Shown: piece after piece, positions 24,469-33,244 of the stretch | Layout of the letters: each line of letters starts with the position of its first letter | Position numbering within the stretch: the stretch's first letter is position 1 | Origin: Clostridia bacterium | GTDB taxonomy: Bacteria > Bacillota > Clostridia > Christensenellales > Aristaeellaceae | NCBI GenBank assembly: GCA_017428385.1 | Contig: JAFRQX010000001.1 | Location: 1-64,000 of the forward strand | Reading direction: 5' to 3' | DNA: 64,000 bases | Made by a program: the position numbers and the translations under genes | Notes under the pieces: generated by a model | The model's input: the letters and a program-made list of their open reading frames with translations, nothing else | Told to the model about the DNA's origin: nothing | Database searches by the model: none

Positions 24469-24497
24469 TTGAAATATTCGGGTAAATGGCGTATAAT
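24469..24497 (+). promoter_or_regulatory. sigma-A promoter of xpt
   Basis: TTGAAA, 17-nt spacer, TATAAT (24492-24497). The expected 5' leader is only ~37 nt, too short for a purine riboswitch between this promoter and xpt. The rest of the 24364-24540 gap shows nothing else I can name. Confidence 0.75.
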
Positions 24498-24540
24498 TTC
24501 TCCTATCCCAAGAGGGAATGTTCGTGTTTTTGGAGGTATC

Positions 24541-25125
24541 ATGGAAGCGCTGCGCCGGAAGATCCTGGAACTTGGAAAAGGCATCGGGAAGGATATCGTC
24601 AAGGTGGATATGTTCCTGAACCACCGGATCGACACGGCGCTTTTATTCCAGATGGGCGAAGCCTGGGCGGAAGAATTCCGCGAAGAAAAGCCGGAACTGG
24701 TCCTGACAGTGGAAGCAAGCGGTATTGCCATGGCAGTGGCCGCTGCCCACGCGCTGGGAGATATTCCGGTGGTGTTCGCCAAGAAAAGCGCCACAGTGGT
24801 GCAGAACGACGATATTGTTCAGGCGCCTGTTTATTCCTTCACCCATAAGACCGAAAACATGATCCGCATCGAGAAGCGGTACCTGCCGGCAGGCACAAGG
24901 GTGCTGATTATTGATGATTTCCTGGCAGACGGACAGGCTGTGAGGGGGCTGATGAACCTCTGCTGGCAGCAGGAAGCGAAGGTTGTGGGCGTCGGCATCG
25001 CAGTGGAAAAAGGTTTCCAGCCCGGCGGAAAACAGCTGAGGGAGTCCGGCGTACATCTTAAGTCTTTGGCAGTTGTGGAGGGCATTGAGAACGGAAATAT
25101 CGTTCTGAAGCCGGATGACGACTGA
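24541..25125 (+). CDS. xpt: xanthine phosphoribosyltransferase
   Basis: A 194-residue type I phosphoribosyltransferase, the usual length of Xpt. It converts xanthine plus PRPP to XMP. The PRPP loop is VLIIDDFLADGQAV (~residue 120), and the N-terminus MEALRRKILELGKGIGKDIVKVDMFLNHRID follows the Xpt pattern. VEASGIAMAVAAAHALG forms the second nucleotide-binding loop. Start ATG 24541 follows TGGAGG. It lies 57 nt upstream of a BMP-family binding protein gene, giving a purine uptake and salvage unit. Confidence 0.92.
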   Translation: MEALRRKILELGKGIGKDIVKVDMFLNHRIDTALLFQMGEAWAEEFREEKPELVLTVEASGIAMAVAAAHALGDIPVVFAKKSATVVQNDDIVQAPVYSFTHKTENMIRIEKRYLPAGTRVLIIDDFLADGQAVRGLMNLCWQQEAKVVGVGIAVEKGFQPGGKQLRESGVHLKSLAVVEGIENGNIVLKPDDD

Positions 25126-25182
25126 TCCAATAGAAAAAACAATTTACTCCGTAGTCCAATGAGAAAGAGGAGGAAACACAAC

Positions 25183-26388
25183 ATGAAAAAGGTTCTTGCC
25201 CTGGTTCTGGCTCTGGCCCTGTGCCTGACCGCTTTTGCGGCGATGGCTGACGGCGTGGCCAAGGAAGACATCAAACTGGGTGTCATCCTGCTGCACGACG
25301 AAGACTCCACCTATGACCTGAACTTCATCAACGGCGTGAAGGATGCCGCTGCTGCTCTGGGACTGTCTGATGACCAGGTGATCATCAAGCGCAACATTCC
25401 CGAATCCAATGACTGCTATGAAGCCGCTCTGGACCTGGCCGATGAAGGCTGCCAGATCGTTTTCGCCGACAGCTTCGGTCATGAGACCTTCATGCTGCAG
25501 GCCGCCAAGGAAAAGCCTGAAGTGGACTTCTGCCACGCGACCGGCACCATGGCTCACACTGAGAAACTGGCTAACTTCCACAATGCTTTCGCCGCGATCT
25601 ATGAAGGCCGTTATCTGGCTGGCGTTGCCGCCGGCCTGAAGCTGAACGAGATCAAGGAAGCCGGCAAGCTGAAGGGCGAAGTTCCCATGATGGGTTACGT
25701 CGGTGCCTTCACCTATGCTGAAGTGGTTTCCGGCTACACCAGCTTCTACCTGGGCGCCAAGAGCGTTTGCCCCGATGTTATCATGAAGGTTCAGTTCACC
25801 GGTTCCTGGTACGATGAGAAGGAAGAAAAGGCTGCTGCCGAAGCCCTGATCGCTGCCGGCGCTGACCTGATCTCCCAGCACGCTGACTCCATGGGTGCTC
25901 CCACTGCCTGCGAGAACGCCGGTATCCCGGACGTTTCCTACAATGGCTCCACCGTGGAAAGCTGCCCCAACACCTTCATCGTGGCCAGCCGTATTGACTG
26001 GGCTCCCTACTTCCAGTACATTATCGGACAGAAGGTTGCCGGTGAAGCGATCGACACCGACTGGACCGGCACCATTGCTACCGGTTCTGTGAAGCTGACC
26101 GACGTGAACGAGCAGGCTGCTGCTGCCGGCACCGTTGAGAAGCTGGCTGAAGTGAAGGCTCAGTTCGAAGCCGGCACCCTGAAGGTGTTCGACACCGCTA
26201 CCGAAGGCTTCATCACCAAGGACAAGGCTCCTCTGACCTCCTACCTGGCTGATGTTGATACCGATCCTGCCTACACTCCCGATACCGAAGTGGTTGCTGA
26301 CGGCTACTTCCATGAATCTGAGTTCCGCAGCGCTCCTTACTTCGATGTGAACATCGATGGTATCGAGCTGCTGAACACCGCTTTCTGA
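25183..26388 (+). CDS. BMP-family substrate-binding protein (nucleoside/purine uptake)
   Basis: A 401-residue exported protein. The signal peptide MKKVLALVLALALCLTAFA ends before MADGVAKEDIK; there is a Cys in the h-region (ALCLTAF) but no clear lipobox. The mature protein follows the BMP/PnrA-like pattern (VILLHDEDSTYDLNFINGV, DEGCQIVFADSFGHETF, YVGAFTYAEVVSGYTSF). Such proteins bind nucleosides for an ABC importer, and the ATPase and two permeases follow after a terminator. ATG 25183 has GAGGAGG upstream. Codon use is strongly biased towards highly expressed codons compared with neighbours. Confidence 0.9.
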   Translation: MKKVLALVLALALCLTAFAAMADGVAKEDIKLGVILLHDEDSTYDLNFINGVKDAAAALGLSDDQVIIKRNIPESNDCYEAALDLADEGCQIVFADSFGHETFMLQAAKEKPEVDFCHATGTMAHTEKLANFHNAFAAIYEGRYLAGVAAGLKLNEIKEAGKLKGEVPMMGYVGAFTYAEVVSGYTSFYLGAKSVCPDVIMKVQFTGSWYDEKEEKAAAEALIAAGADLISQHADSMGAPTACENAGIPDVSYNGSTVESCPNTFIVASRIDWAPYFQYIIGQKVAGEAIDTDWTGTIATGSVKLTDVNEQAAAAGTVEKLAEVKAQFEAGTLKVFDTATEGFITKDKAPLTSYLADVDTDPAYTPDTEVVADGYFHESEFRSAPYFDVNIDGIELLNTAF

Positions 26389-26412
26389 TGAAGAGAGCCC
26401 TGTGAAGTAAAT

Positions 26413-26455
26413 ATACGGACTGCCACTCATTTCCAGTGGCAGTCCGTATCCTTTT
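26413..26455 (+). terminator. terminator after the BMP gene
   Basis: ATACGGACTGCCACT and AGTGGCAGTCCGTAT around a 7-nt loop, then CCTTTT. Its place between the binding-protein gene and the membrane components fits partial termination that gives excess binding protein. Confidence 0.88.
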
Positions 26456-26505
26456 ATGATAAGATAAAACGAGTACTATAGGACGCATTTTTCGGAGGAC
26501 AGATT

Positions 26506-28209
26506 GTGGAGAAGCAGCTTGCGCTTCAAATGCGCGGAATTACCAAAAGTTTCGGCCCGGTGGTGGCGAACAACCATGTGGACCTGGACGTTTACAGGGG
26601 AGAAATTCTGGCTGTTCTGGGAGAGAACGGCTGCGGCAAGACGACCCTGATGAACATGATTGCCGGTATCTATTTCCCGGATGAAGGCCAGATCCTGATC
26701 GATGGGAAAGAAGTCGTGATCCGCTCTCCAAAGGATGCGTTTGAGCATAAGATTGGTATGATTCACCAGCATTTCAAACTGGTGGATCTGTTTACGGCTG
26801 CCGAGAATGTGGTGCTCGGTACAGAGTCGAAGGAAAAGTATAATCTGAAGGCCGTTAATGCCCAGGTGGCCCAGATTGCGGAACGCTACGGCTTCCGGCT
26901 GGATCCGGCCAAGAAGATCTATGACATGTCTGTTTCCGAGAAGCAGACAGTGGAAATCATCAAAGTGCTGTACCGCGGCGCGGATATCCTGATCCTGGAT
27001 GAGCCGACCGCCGTACTGACGCCCCAGGAAATCACCCGGCTGTTTGACGTGCTGCGCCGGATGAAGGAAGACGGCAAGAGCATCATTATCATTACCCACA
27101 AACTGAATGAAGTAATGGAAGTCAGCGACAGAGTAGCCATCCTGCGCCGGGGTGAGCATGTTGCCACCGTCAATACGGCGGAGACCTCTGAAGCGGAACT
27201 GACAGAGATGATGGTCGGTAAGAAGATCGACCTGAATATTCACCGTTCCACGCCGGTAAACGCGATTCCGCGCCTGGTGGTGGAGGACCTGAACCTGTAC
27301 AACGCGGAAGGTATCCATGTGCTGAAGGATATTTCCTTTACCGCCAATGGCGGGGAAATCCTGGGCATTGCCGGCATCGCCGGCAGCGGACAGAAGGAAT
27401 TGCTGGAATCCATTTCCGGCCTGCAGCCTGTTGAAAGCGGAAAGATCACTTTCTATAACCCGAAAAAAGACCGGCCGGTCAGCTTTTTCCATAAGAGCAT
27501 GAAACAGGTCAGGGCACTGGCCGCAAAAGGCGCGTTCCATGACCGGAACCTGAATGACGTGACCTTCCATGGAATGAGCAACAAGGCCGTCCGGAAATGG
27601 GTACAGAACGGGGACGTGCTGTTCCGTGAAGATGAAGTTATGAACCTGCGGGACAAGACGCCGCTGGAGATCCGTCAGCTGGGCGTCCACCTGAGCTTCG
27701 TGCCGGAAGACCGGCTGGGCATGGGCCTGGTCGGCAGCATGGATATTACAGACAACATGATGCTGCGCAGTTACCGGAAGGGCAAGCTGGGCTTCCTGAA
27801 CCGGAAAAAGCCGAAAGCGCAGGCTGAAGAGATTATCCGGGAGCTGGAAGTTTCCACACCCGGCGTTTCCACACCGGTGCGCCGCTTGTCCGGCGGTAAT
27901 GTCCAGAAGGTACTGGTGGGCCGGGAAATTGCCTACACTCCCAAGGTACTGATGGCTGCCTATCCCGTGCGCGGACTGGATATCAACTCCAGCTATACGA
28001 TTTACAACCTGTTGAACCGGCAGAAGGAAAACGGAGTAGCTGTGATCTACGTCGGTGAGGACCTGGACGTGCTGCTGGAGCTGTGCGACCGGATTATGGT
28101 AATCAACGGCGGTGCTGTTACAGGCATTGTGGATGCCAGAACAACCACGAAGGAAGAAATCGGTCTGCTGATGACCAAAACGGATGAGCGGAAGGAGGAG
28201 GACGCGTGA
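26506..28209 (+). CDS. nucleoside ABC importer, tandem ATPase subunit
   Basis: A 567-residue protein with two fused ABC ATPase domains (RbsA/NupA/YufO type). The first NBD has Walker A GENGCGKTT, ISxxQ-type signature MSVSEKQTVEI and Walker B ILILDEPTAVLTP. The second has a P-loop changed to GIAGSGQKE, signature LSGGNVQK, and Walker B replaced by VLMAAYPVRGLDI, so it is catalytically degenerate, as common in this family. Start GTG 26506 follows CGGAGGAC. The stop overlaps the permease start. Confidence 0.9.
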   Translation: MEKQLALQMRGITKSFGPVVANNHVDLDVYRGEILAVLGENGCGKTTLMNMIAGIYFPDEGQILIDGKEVVIRSPKDAFEHKIGMIHQHFKLVDLFTAAENVVLGTESKEKYNLKAVNAQVAQIAERYGFRLDPAKKIYDMSVSEKQTVEIIKVLYRGADILILDEPTAVLTPQEITRLFDVLRRMKEDGKSIIIITHKLNEVMEVSDRVAILRRGEHVATVNTAETSEAELTEMMVGKKIDLNIHRSTPVNAIPRLVVEDLNLYNAEGIHVLKDISFTANGGEILGIAGIAGSGQKELLESISGLQPVESGKITFYNPKKDRPVSFFHKSMKQVRALAAKGAFHDRNLNDVTFHGMSNKAVRKWVQNGDVLFREDEVMNLRDKTPLEIRQLGVHLSFVPEDRLGMGLVGSMDITDNMMLRSYRKGKLGFLNRKKPKAQAEEIIRELEVSTPGVSTPVRRLSGGNVQKVLVGREIAYTPKVLMAAYPVRGLDINSSYTIYNLLNRQKENGVAVIYVGEDLDVLLELCDRIMVINGGAVTGIVDARTTTKEEIGLLMTKTDERKEEDA

Positions 28210-29339
28210 GCACAGTCAAGAAAAACGAAGTCCGTGAACCGCTGATCCACCTGAGCAAGCGGACTTCCGTCAATCCGGTGAGGGCGTGGGCAATCCGCAT
28301 CGCGGCAATTGTGCTGGGCCTGATTGTCTGCGGACTGGTGGCTTTCCTGCTGATTGAAAAGCTGAACGCACACCCGGAAAAAATCGGTGACTTCTACACC
28401 GCCTTTATCAAAGGATCTTTTTCAACCAGCCGTAAGTTCTGGAAATTCCTGAAGAATATCGCAATCCTGCTCTGTGTTTCCCTGGCGCTGACCCCGGCCT
28501 TCCGGATGCGTTTCTGGAATATCGGCGGAGAAGGACAGACGCTGGTGGGCGTACTGGGAGCCATTGCGGTGGACTTTTACCTGGGCGGCAAAATCCCGGA
28601 GTGGCTGCTGCTGATCCTGATGTTTATCGCGGCACTGCTGACCGGTGCGGTCTGGGGCGTTATCCCGGCATTGTTCAGGGCGAAATGGGGAACGAATGAA
28701 ACCTTGTTTACCCTGATGATGAACTATGTGGCAACCTTCCTGGTAAGCTATTTCCTGGTGATCTGGGTGCCGAGCGGATCTTCCTCCCTGGGCAAGCTGA
28801 AATATGGAAAACTGCCTTCGATCGGCAATGATTATTTGCTGATTATCCTGATTGTGGTGGCGCTGGCAGTCGCGCTGTACATCTACCTGAACTACACCAA
28901 GCACGGATATGAGATCAACGTGGTGGGCGAGAGTGTCCGTACCGCGCAGTATGTCGGCATCAACGAAAAGAAGGTTATCATCCGGACCATGATCCTCTCC
29001 GGTGCGCTGTGCGGACTGGCCGGATACCTGATTGCTGCCGGCCTGGATCAGACGGTGACGACGGAGTCTGCCGGAGGACAGGGCTTCACCGGCATTATGG
29101 TTGCCTGGCTCGGTAAATTCAACCCGCTGGCGATGATCCTGACAGCCGCTCTGATCCAGCTGCTGAACCAGGGCGCGGCACAGATCAGCCAGGACTTCGA
29201 CGTATCCGGCGCGTTCCCGAACGTCATTGTCGGCATTATTCTGTTCTTCATTATCGGCAGTGAATTCTTTATCAATTATGAGATCCATTTCCGCGGCCAT
29301 CACGGCCTGGCGGAGGCAGGAAAGGAGGCCGTCAAATGA
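28206..29339 (+). CDS. nucleoside ABC importer permease 1
   Basis: A 377-residue BPD_transp_2 family permease (YufP/NupB type) with a long cytosolic N-terminus, then ~9 helices. RFWNIGGEGQTLVGVLGAIAVDFYLGG (~residue 100) and YVGINEKKVIIRTMILSGALCGLAGYL (~residue 255) are family signatures. GTG start overlaps the ATPase stop; the 3' end overlaps the next permease by 4 nt. Confidence 0.9.
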   Translation: MSTVKKNEVREPLIHLSKRTSVNPVRAWAIRIAAIVLGLIVCGLVAFLLIEKLNAHPEKIGDFYTAFIKGSFSTSRKFWKFLKNIAILLCVSLALTPAFRMRFWNIGGEGQTLVGVLGAIAVDFYLGGKIPEWLLLILMFIAALLTGAVWGVIPALFRAKWGTNETLFTLMMNYVATFLVSYFLVIWVPSGSSSLGKLKYGKLPSIGNDYLLIILIVVALAVALYIYLNYTKHGYEINVVGESVRTAQYVGINEKKVIIRTMILSGALCGLAGYLIAAGLDQTVTTESAGGQGFTGIMVAWLGKFNPLAMILTAALIQLLNQGAAQISQDFDVSGAFPNVIVGIILFFIIGSEFFINYEIHFRGHHGLAEAGKEAVK

Positions 29340-30289
29340 ATATCTGGCTGAACTTTCTGATTGACTCACTGGCCTTCGGCGCAACCTTCATGTACGGTTC
29401 TACCGGTGAAATCCTGACCGAGAAAGCCGGACACCTGAACCTGGGGATTCCCGGTATCATGTGCATGGGCGGTGCGGGCGGCTGCCTGATCCTGAACATG
29501 ATCGGAAAGAGCGGCCTTCCGCCGTTCCTGATTGTTATCCTGGGTATCCTGGGATCCCTGATCCTGTCTATGCTCTGCGGCCTGATCTATTCTTTCCTGA
29601 CGGTGACGCTCCGGGCAAACCAGAATGTTACCGGCCTGGCGTTGACCACCTTCGGCGTCGGCCTGATGAAGGTAATCATGAGCAAGCTGGACGCTACCGT
29701 ATACCTGATCGGACCGAAGATGATGTATCGCTGGCCGTTCGCGGGACGGCAGGACAGCCTCCAGTGCCTGGGCGTGCTCTTTTTCCTGGCAATCATTATC
29801 GTACTGCTGAGCAGCTGGGTGCTGTTCCGTACACGGGTTGGACTGCAGCTGCGTGCTGTGGGTGAAAACCCGGCAACGGCGGACGCGGTGGGCATTAACG
29901 TGACCCGGTATAAATACATGGCCACCTGCATCGGAAGCGGTATTGCCGGTCTGGGCGGATTCTACTACATTATCGACTATATGGTGTCCCAGGAAGCATA
30001 CCTGAGCCTGGAAGCCTTCGGATGGCTGAGTATCGCACTGGTTATCTTTGCGCTGTGGCGTCCCCATCTGACGATTATCGGCTCCTTTGTGTTCGGATTC
30101 CTGTTCTCCTGCTCCAGCTATATCACGAATATCAGCTGGATTCAGGTGACCATGGCTACCAAACCACTGCTGAAGATGCTGCCGTATGTGGTGACCATTA
30201 TTGTGCTGGTGATATCCAGTATCCGGAATAAGAGGGAAAATCAACCTCCGGCCAGTCTGGGATTAAGTTATTTCCGTGAGGAAAGGTAA
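29336..30289 (+). CDS. nucleoside ABC importer permease 2
   Basis: A 317-residue BPD_transp_2 permease (YufQ/NupC type). It contains GHLNLGIPGIMCMGG (~residue 30) and VGENPATADAVGINVTRYKYMATCIGSGIAGLGG (~residue 175), typical of this family. It forms the heteromeric channel with the upstream permease. Last gene of the importer operon; a four-unit heptad array starts 8 nt after the stop. Confidence 0.9.
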   Translation: MNIWLNFLIDSLAFGATFMYGSTGEILTEKAGHLNLGIPGIMCMGGAGGCLILNMIGKSGLPPFLIVILGILGSLILSMLCGLIYSFLTVTLRANQNVTGLALTTFGVGLMKVIMSKLDATVYLIGPKMMYRWPFAGRQDSLQCLGVLFFLAIIIVLLSSWVLFRTRVGLQLRAVGENPATADAVGINVTRYKYMATCIGSGIAGLGGFYYIIDYMVSQEAYLSLEAFGWLSIALVIFALWRPHLTIIGSFVFGFLFSCSSYITNISWIQVTMATKPLLKMLPYVVTIIVLVISSIRNKRENQPPASLGLSYFREER

Positions 30290-30296
30290 GATCAAT

Positions 30297-30324
30297 GCAC
30301 AATGCATAATGCATAATGCACAAT
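30297..30324 (+). repeat. period-7 repeat array (GCACAAT/GCATAAT), four units
   Basis: GCACAAT, GCATAAT, GCATAAT, GCACAAT, exactly four heptads, between the importer operon and the DegV gene. Confidence 0.88.
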
Positions 30325-30365
30325 GAAATGCTGACGCTAAGGTAGTGCCAGCAGAAAGGTATATC

Positions 30366-31229
30366 ATGTTTATGAAGATCAGAATGACCGCAGACAGCAC
30401 CTGCGACCTGACGCCGGACTGGATCCGGAAGTATCAGATCGGCATTGCACCGCTGAGCGTAATCATTGACGGAGAAGTATTCCATGACGGTGTGGACGTG
30501 ACGCCCCGGGATATTTTCCGGGCAACGGAAGCCGGAAAGTCTGTCCGGACGGCCGCTGTGAACACCTATGAGTACAAGGAATTCTTCAGGGAACAGCTGA
30601 AAAAATGCGACCAGCTGGTTCATATCTGCCTGAGCAGTGAATTTTCCACGAGCTACGACGACGCAGTGGAAGCCAGCAAGGAAGTCGGCAATGTGTTTGT
30701 AGTGGACAGCCGTAATCTTTCCACCGGCAGCGGACTGCTGGTGCTTGAGGGAATCAAGATGATCCAGGAAGGTGCGGATGACGGAGCGGCCATTGCTGAA
30801 GCGCTTCGTGCCAAGACCGGCCTGGTGTGTTCCAGCTTTGTGGTCAGAACGATTGATTACCTGCGACGGGGCGGCCGCTGCAGCGGACTGGAAGCGCTGG
30901 GCGCGAAGATGCTGCATATCCGTCCTTCCATTGTGGTTGCGGATGGGAAAATGCATCCCGGCCAGAAGTATCGCGGAAGGTATGAACACTACCTGAAACA
31001 CTATATCCGGGACGTGCTGGAGAATGATAACAATATCGACTTCAGCCGGGTTGTGGTGGTGCATTCTCCCAGCGAGGAAGGCCTTGTGCGGTTTGCTATC
31101 GACACGGTGAAAAGCTACGGCCTGTTCCGGGAAGTGCTGGAAGCCATGGCGGGCTGCACGATCTGTACCCACTGCGGACCGGATACCCTTGGACTGATGT
31201 TCATGCGGAAAGAAGAAAAGGAAAACTGA
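30366..31229 (+). CDS. DegV-family fatty-acid-binding protein
   Basis: A 287-residue DegV protein. The family binds fatty acids and in Firmicutes serves as FakB, presenting them to the FakA kinase. MTADSTCDLTPDW at the N-terminus, GKSVRTAAVNTYEY (~residue 55), VHICLSSEFSTSYDDA (~residue 85) and IDYLRRGGRCSG (~residue 160) are family motifs. Start ATG 30366 follows AGAAAGG. No fakA is visible nearby. Confidence 0.88.
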   Translation: MFMKIRMTADSTCDLTPDWIRKYQIGIAPLSVIIDGEVFHDGVDVTPRDIFRATEAGKSVRTAAVNTYEYKEFFREQLKKCDQLVHICLSSEFSTSYDDAVEASKEVGNVFVVDSRNLSTGSGLLVLEGIKMIQEGADDGAAIAEALRAKTGLVCSSFVVRTIDYLRRGGRCSGLEALGAKMLHIRPSIVVADGKMHPGQKYRGRYEHYLKHYIRDVLENDNNIDFSRVVVVHSPSEEGLVRFAIDTVKSYGLFREVLEAMAGCTICTHCGPDTLGLMFMRKEEKEN

Positions 31230-31232
31230 TTG

Positions 31233-31655
31233 ATGAATAAGAATCCGAAGATGATTGCCGGAATTGCCGGCCTGGCAGTGATGCTGATTCTGGCTGTGGT
31301 TCTGGCAACCTACATGATTCCGACCATTGGCGAGGTCCGGCGGGAAATGAGCCTGACGCCGACACCGCTGCCGCCTGTGCCGGGTTCGGTACGCGCTGCG
31401 GGCTATGTGGAGCAGGATACGCCGGAGCCGGCGCTGGGAACAGGATCCAGGGGAGACAAGGTCATCCAGCTGCAGGAGCGGTTGAAAGCCCTCGGATACT
31501 ATGACGGCGAAATCGACGGGCAGTTCGGCCAGGGAACCCTGGATGCAGTTATTGCGTTCCAGATGAAGAACGGGCTGGATGCGGACGGCTATGCGGGAGA
31601 AAAGACGCAGGATGTATTGTACAGCGATGAGGCGGTTCCCAATAATGAAGAATGA
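31233..31655 (+). CDS. membrane-anchored peptidoglycan-binding domain protein
   Basis: A 140-residue protein with an uncleaved N-terminal helix (MIAGIAGLAVMLILAVVLATYMI), a Pro-rich linker (TPTPLPPVPG) and one PG_binding_1 domain (GDKVIQLQERLKALGYYDGE...GTLDAVIAFQMKNGLDADG). It probably anchors to, or senses, the cell wall. I use ATG 31233; TTG 31230 is also possible. The last codons (AATAATGAAGAATGA) belong to a heptad array, so its C-terminus NNEE is array-encoded. Confidence 0.82.
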   Translation: MNKNPKMIAGIAGLAVMLILAVVLATYMIPTIGEVRREMSLTPTPLPPVPGSVRAAGYVEQDTPEPALGTGSRGDKVIQLQERLKALGYYDGEIDGQFGQGTLDAVIAFQMKNGLDADGYAGEKTQDVLYSDEAVPNNEE

Positions 31656-31671
31656 AAAGTAAAAAATGAAC
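31644..31671 (+). repeat. period-7 repeat array containing the stop codon of the upstream gene
   Basis: AATGAAG, AATGAAA, AGTAAAA, AATGAAC; the TGA at 31653-31655 lies across the second unit. Confidence 0.7.
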
Positions 31672-31708
31672 ACCCGCTCCGGATCTCTCCGGAGCGGGTG
31701 TTAGTTTT
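31670..31708 (+). terminator. strong terminator after the PG-binding gene
   Basis: ACACCCGCTCCGGA, loop TCTC, TCCGGAGCGGGTGT, followed by TAGTTTT. Flanked on both sides by heptad arrays. Confidence 0.85.
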
Positions 31709-31757
31709 GAGTGCAGAGTGTAGAGTAAAAAGTGAAGAGTGATGAGTGTAGAGTTAT
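31709..31757 (+). repeat. period-7 repeat array (GAGTGNA), seven units
   Basis: GAGTGCA, GAGTGTA, GAGTAAA, AAGTGAA, GAGTGAT, GAGTGTA, GAGTTAT. It runs into the stop codon of the minus-strand polymerase gene and ends in ATCC-TTT-GGAT, similar to the GTCC-NNN-GGAC units at 20389. Confidence 0.85.
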
Positions 31758-33121
31758 CCTTTGGATTCTGTTGGCATTGTGAATGAGAGAGCCAAAAGAA
31801 TCCAGAACATAGGAGCAACAAGGCAAACCGGATAGGAGAAGATTCCCTGGACGGCATAGCAAAGGACTGCTGCGGAACAGGGTGTGAGAAGCGGAAGGTA
31901 TCTGTCGTGCCTGCGGAAAATGGACAGAAGCAGGAGCGCAACGAACAGGATCAGGGCAGGAAGCCCGTGATTGACCAGCTGGGTGAGATACTCACTATGC
32001 GGAGCATCAAAAACATTTGGAAGGGGATGACCGTCCTGTTCGGCAGGAATGATCAGATTGTTGTCCTGAATGAAGTGGTTAAAGCGGGAAGCGAACGTGC
32101 CTGAACCGCCGCCGGTGAGAAGGCTTTTCCCGGAGAGAAGCAGGCTGTAATACCAGACAGCAATGCGGTCGCTGCCGAAGGAAAGACGGATTCGGCCATG
32201 AAAGATTTCATGAAGCTCCCAGATGCCGCCGCCGTAAAACGGCCAGAACCAGACAACGAGCAGGACGGCGATGATCAGCAGGATCAGTACCGGCAGACGA
32301 TGTTTTTTCGGTATGAAGCGCAGCAGGGTAACCAGGAACAGCACGCCCAGGGAAATGATACCGAACTGGACATCCATGGTGATGATCAGATAGAGGGAGA
32401 AAACAAAAGCGAGAGAGATGATTCCCAGAGGGAGGAGGGATAAAGTGGGAGGGAAGAGACGGAGTTTTCTGCTTTGAAGAGTGGAGGAAGAAAACTTGGG
32501 GAAATACTGGAGAATCGCGTAGAGGAAGAGACCGGCGAGGAGCAGGAGATAACCGGTGCCCATATCGATGTTGCCGATTGTGCCCTGGAACTCCGGATTC
32601 TGCGCATAACTTCTGCCACCCGGATAAAGCATGAAAGGATTATGGCCGCCCCGCTGCTGCAAAACGATGACAAAGAAGAGAGCAATACCGGCAGCCGCGG
32701 AAAGCAGAACGGGTTTCAAATGAACACGGGAAAAGAAAAAACAAATAAAGAGGGAAAAATAGCACAGCTGTGAGGCCAGCCCCTCATAATGCACGGGTTT
32801 TCCCTGCCACCATACCTCCGGATCGTAGGAACCGGAACAGATCAGGCAGGTAATAACGATCCAAAGGATATGCACAAAAGCGATGACAGCGGGGAAAACA
32901 TCACGAAACGACAGTTTCCGACCAGGTTCTTTTTTCAGAATACGATTCAGGATCAGGTCAAACAGAAAGCAGACCAGTGTTACGCCGGTCAGGTACTGCA
33001 TAATGATCCATTTGTTATATGTGATATGGGCATAGGATCCGCCCAGCAGCGGGAAAAGTCCCAGCCAGAGGCAGGCGGAAAGGGTCATTCCATATCCGTA
33101 TCCTGATGATGCTGAACGCAT
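31754..33121 (-). CDS. O-antigen ligase/polymerase-like membrane protein
   Basis: A 455-residue polytopic protein with ~11 hydrophobic helices and one large extracytoplasmic loop. Near residue 380 it has DAPHSEYLTQLVNHGLPALILF, the H-x-x-x-L-x-x-x-x-x-x-G segment conserved in Wzy_C/WaaL proteins. EFQGTIGNIDMGTGYLLLLAG (~residue 190) fits the 'GN-x-N' loop of the family. In Gram-positives such proteins polymerise or ligate surface glycans. It is monocistronic and divergent from the sugar importer. The TAA stop sits in the terminal unit of a heptad array. Confidence 0.8.
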   Translation of the reverse strand: MRSASSGYGYGMTLSACLWLGLFPLLGGSYAHITYNKWIIMQYLTGVTLVCFLFDLILNRILKKEPGRKLSFRDVFPAVIAFVHILWIVITCLICSGSYDPEVWWQGKPVHYEGLASQLCYFSLFICFFFSRVHLKPVLLSAAAGIALFFVIVLQQRGGHNPFMLYPGGRSYAQNPEFQGTIGNIDMGTGYLLLLAGLFLYAILQYFPKFSSSTLQSRKLRLFPPTLSLLPLGIISLAFVFSLYLIITMDVQFGIISLGVLFLVTLLRFIPKKHRLPVLILLIIAVLLVVWFWPFYGGGIWELHEIFHGRIRLSFGSDRIAVWYYSLLLSGKSLLTGGGSGTFASRFNHFIQDNNLIIPAEQDGHPLPNVFDAPHSEYLTQLVNHGLPALILFVALLLLSIFRRHDRYLPLLTPCSAAVLCYAVQGIFSYPVCLVAPMFWILLALSFTMPTESKG

Positions 33122-33139
33122 ACGGGACCATCCTTTCCG

Positions 33140-33168
33140 TTGTTTTTCCGGCTGTGATATGGTAGAAT
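33140..33168 (+). promoter_or_regulatory. sigma-A promoter for the carbohydrate importer operon
   Basis: TTGTTT, 17-nt spacer, TAGAAT with TGG just upstream (extended -10). The TATGGTARAATCAA context recurs at 44693. Confidence 0.6.
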
Positions 33169-33244
33169 CAAGCCAAGTAAGTATACATCATCCGAACCTT
33201 TCCGCACAAGAGCGCGGAGGGATTGTCGAAAGGAAGCGGATGCC

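Noticed and set aside
24364..24540. Possible purine riboswitch upstream of xpt
   Set aside because: The best promoter leaves a ~37-nt leader, and I cannot find the conserved J2/3 and loop-loop elements of the purine aptamer.
25144..26430. 428-codon minus-strand ORF opposite the BMP gene
   Set aside because: Antisense artefact of biased codon usage; the plus strand has a signal peptide and family motifs.
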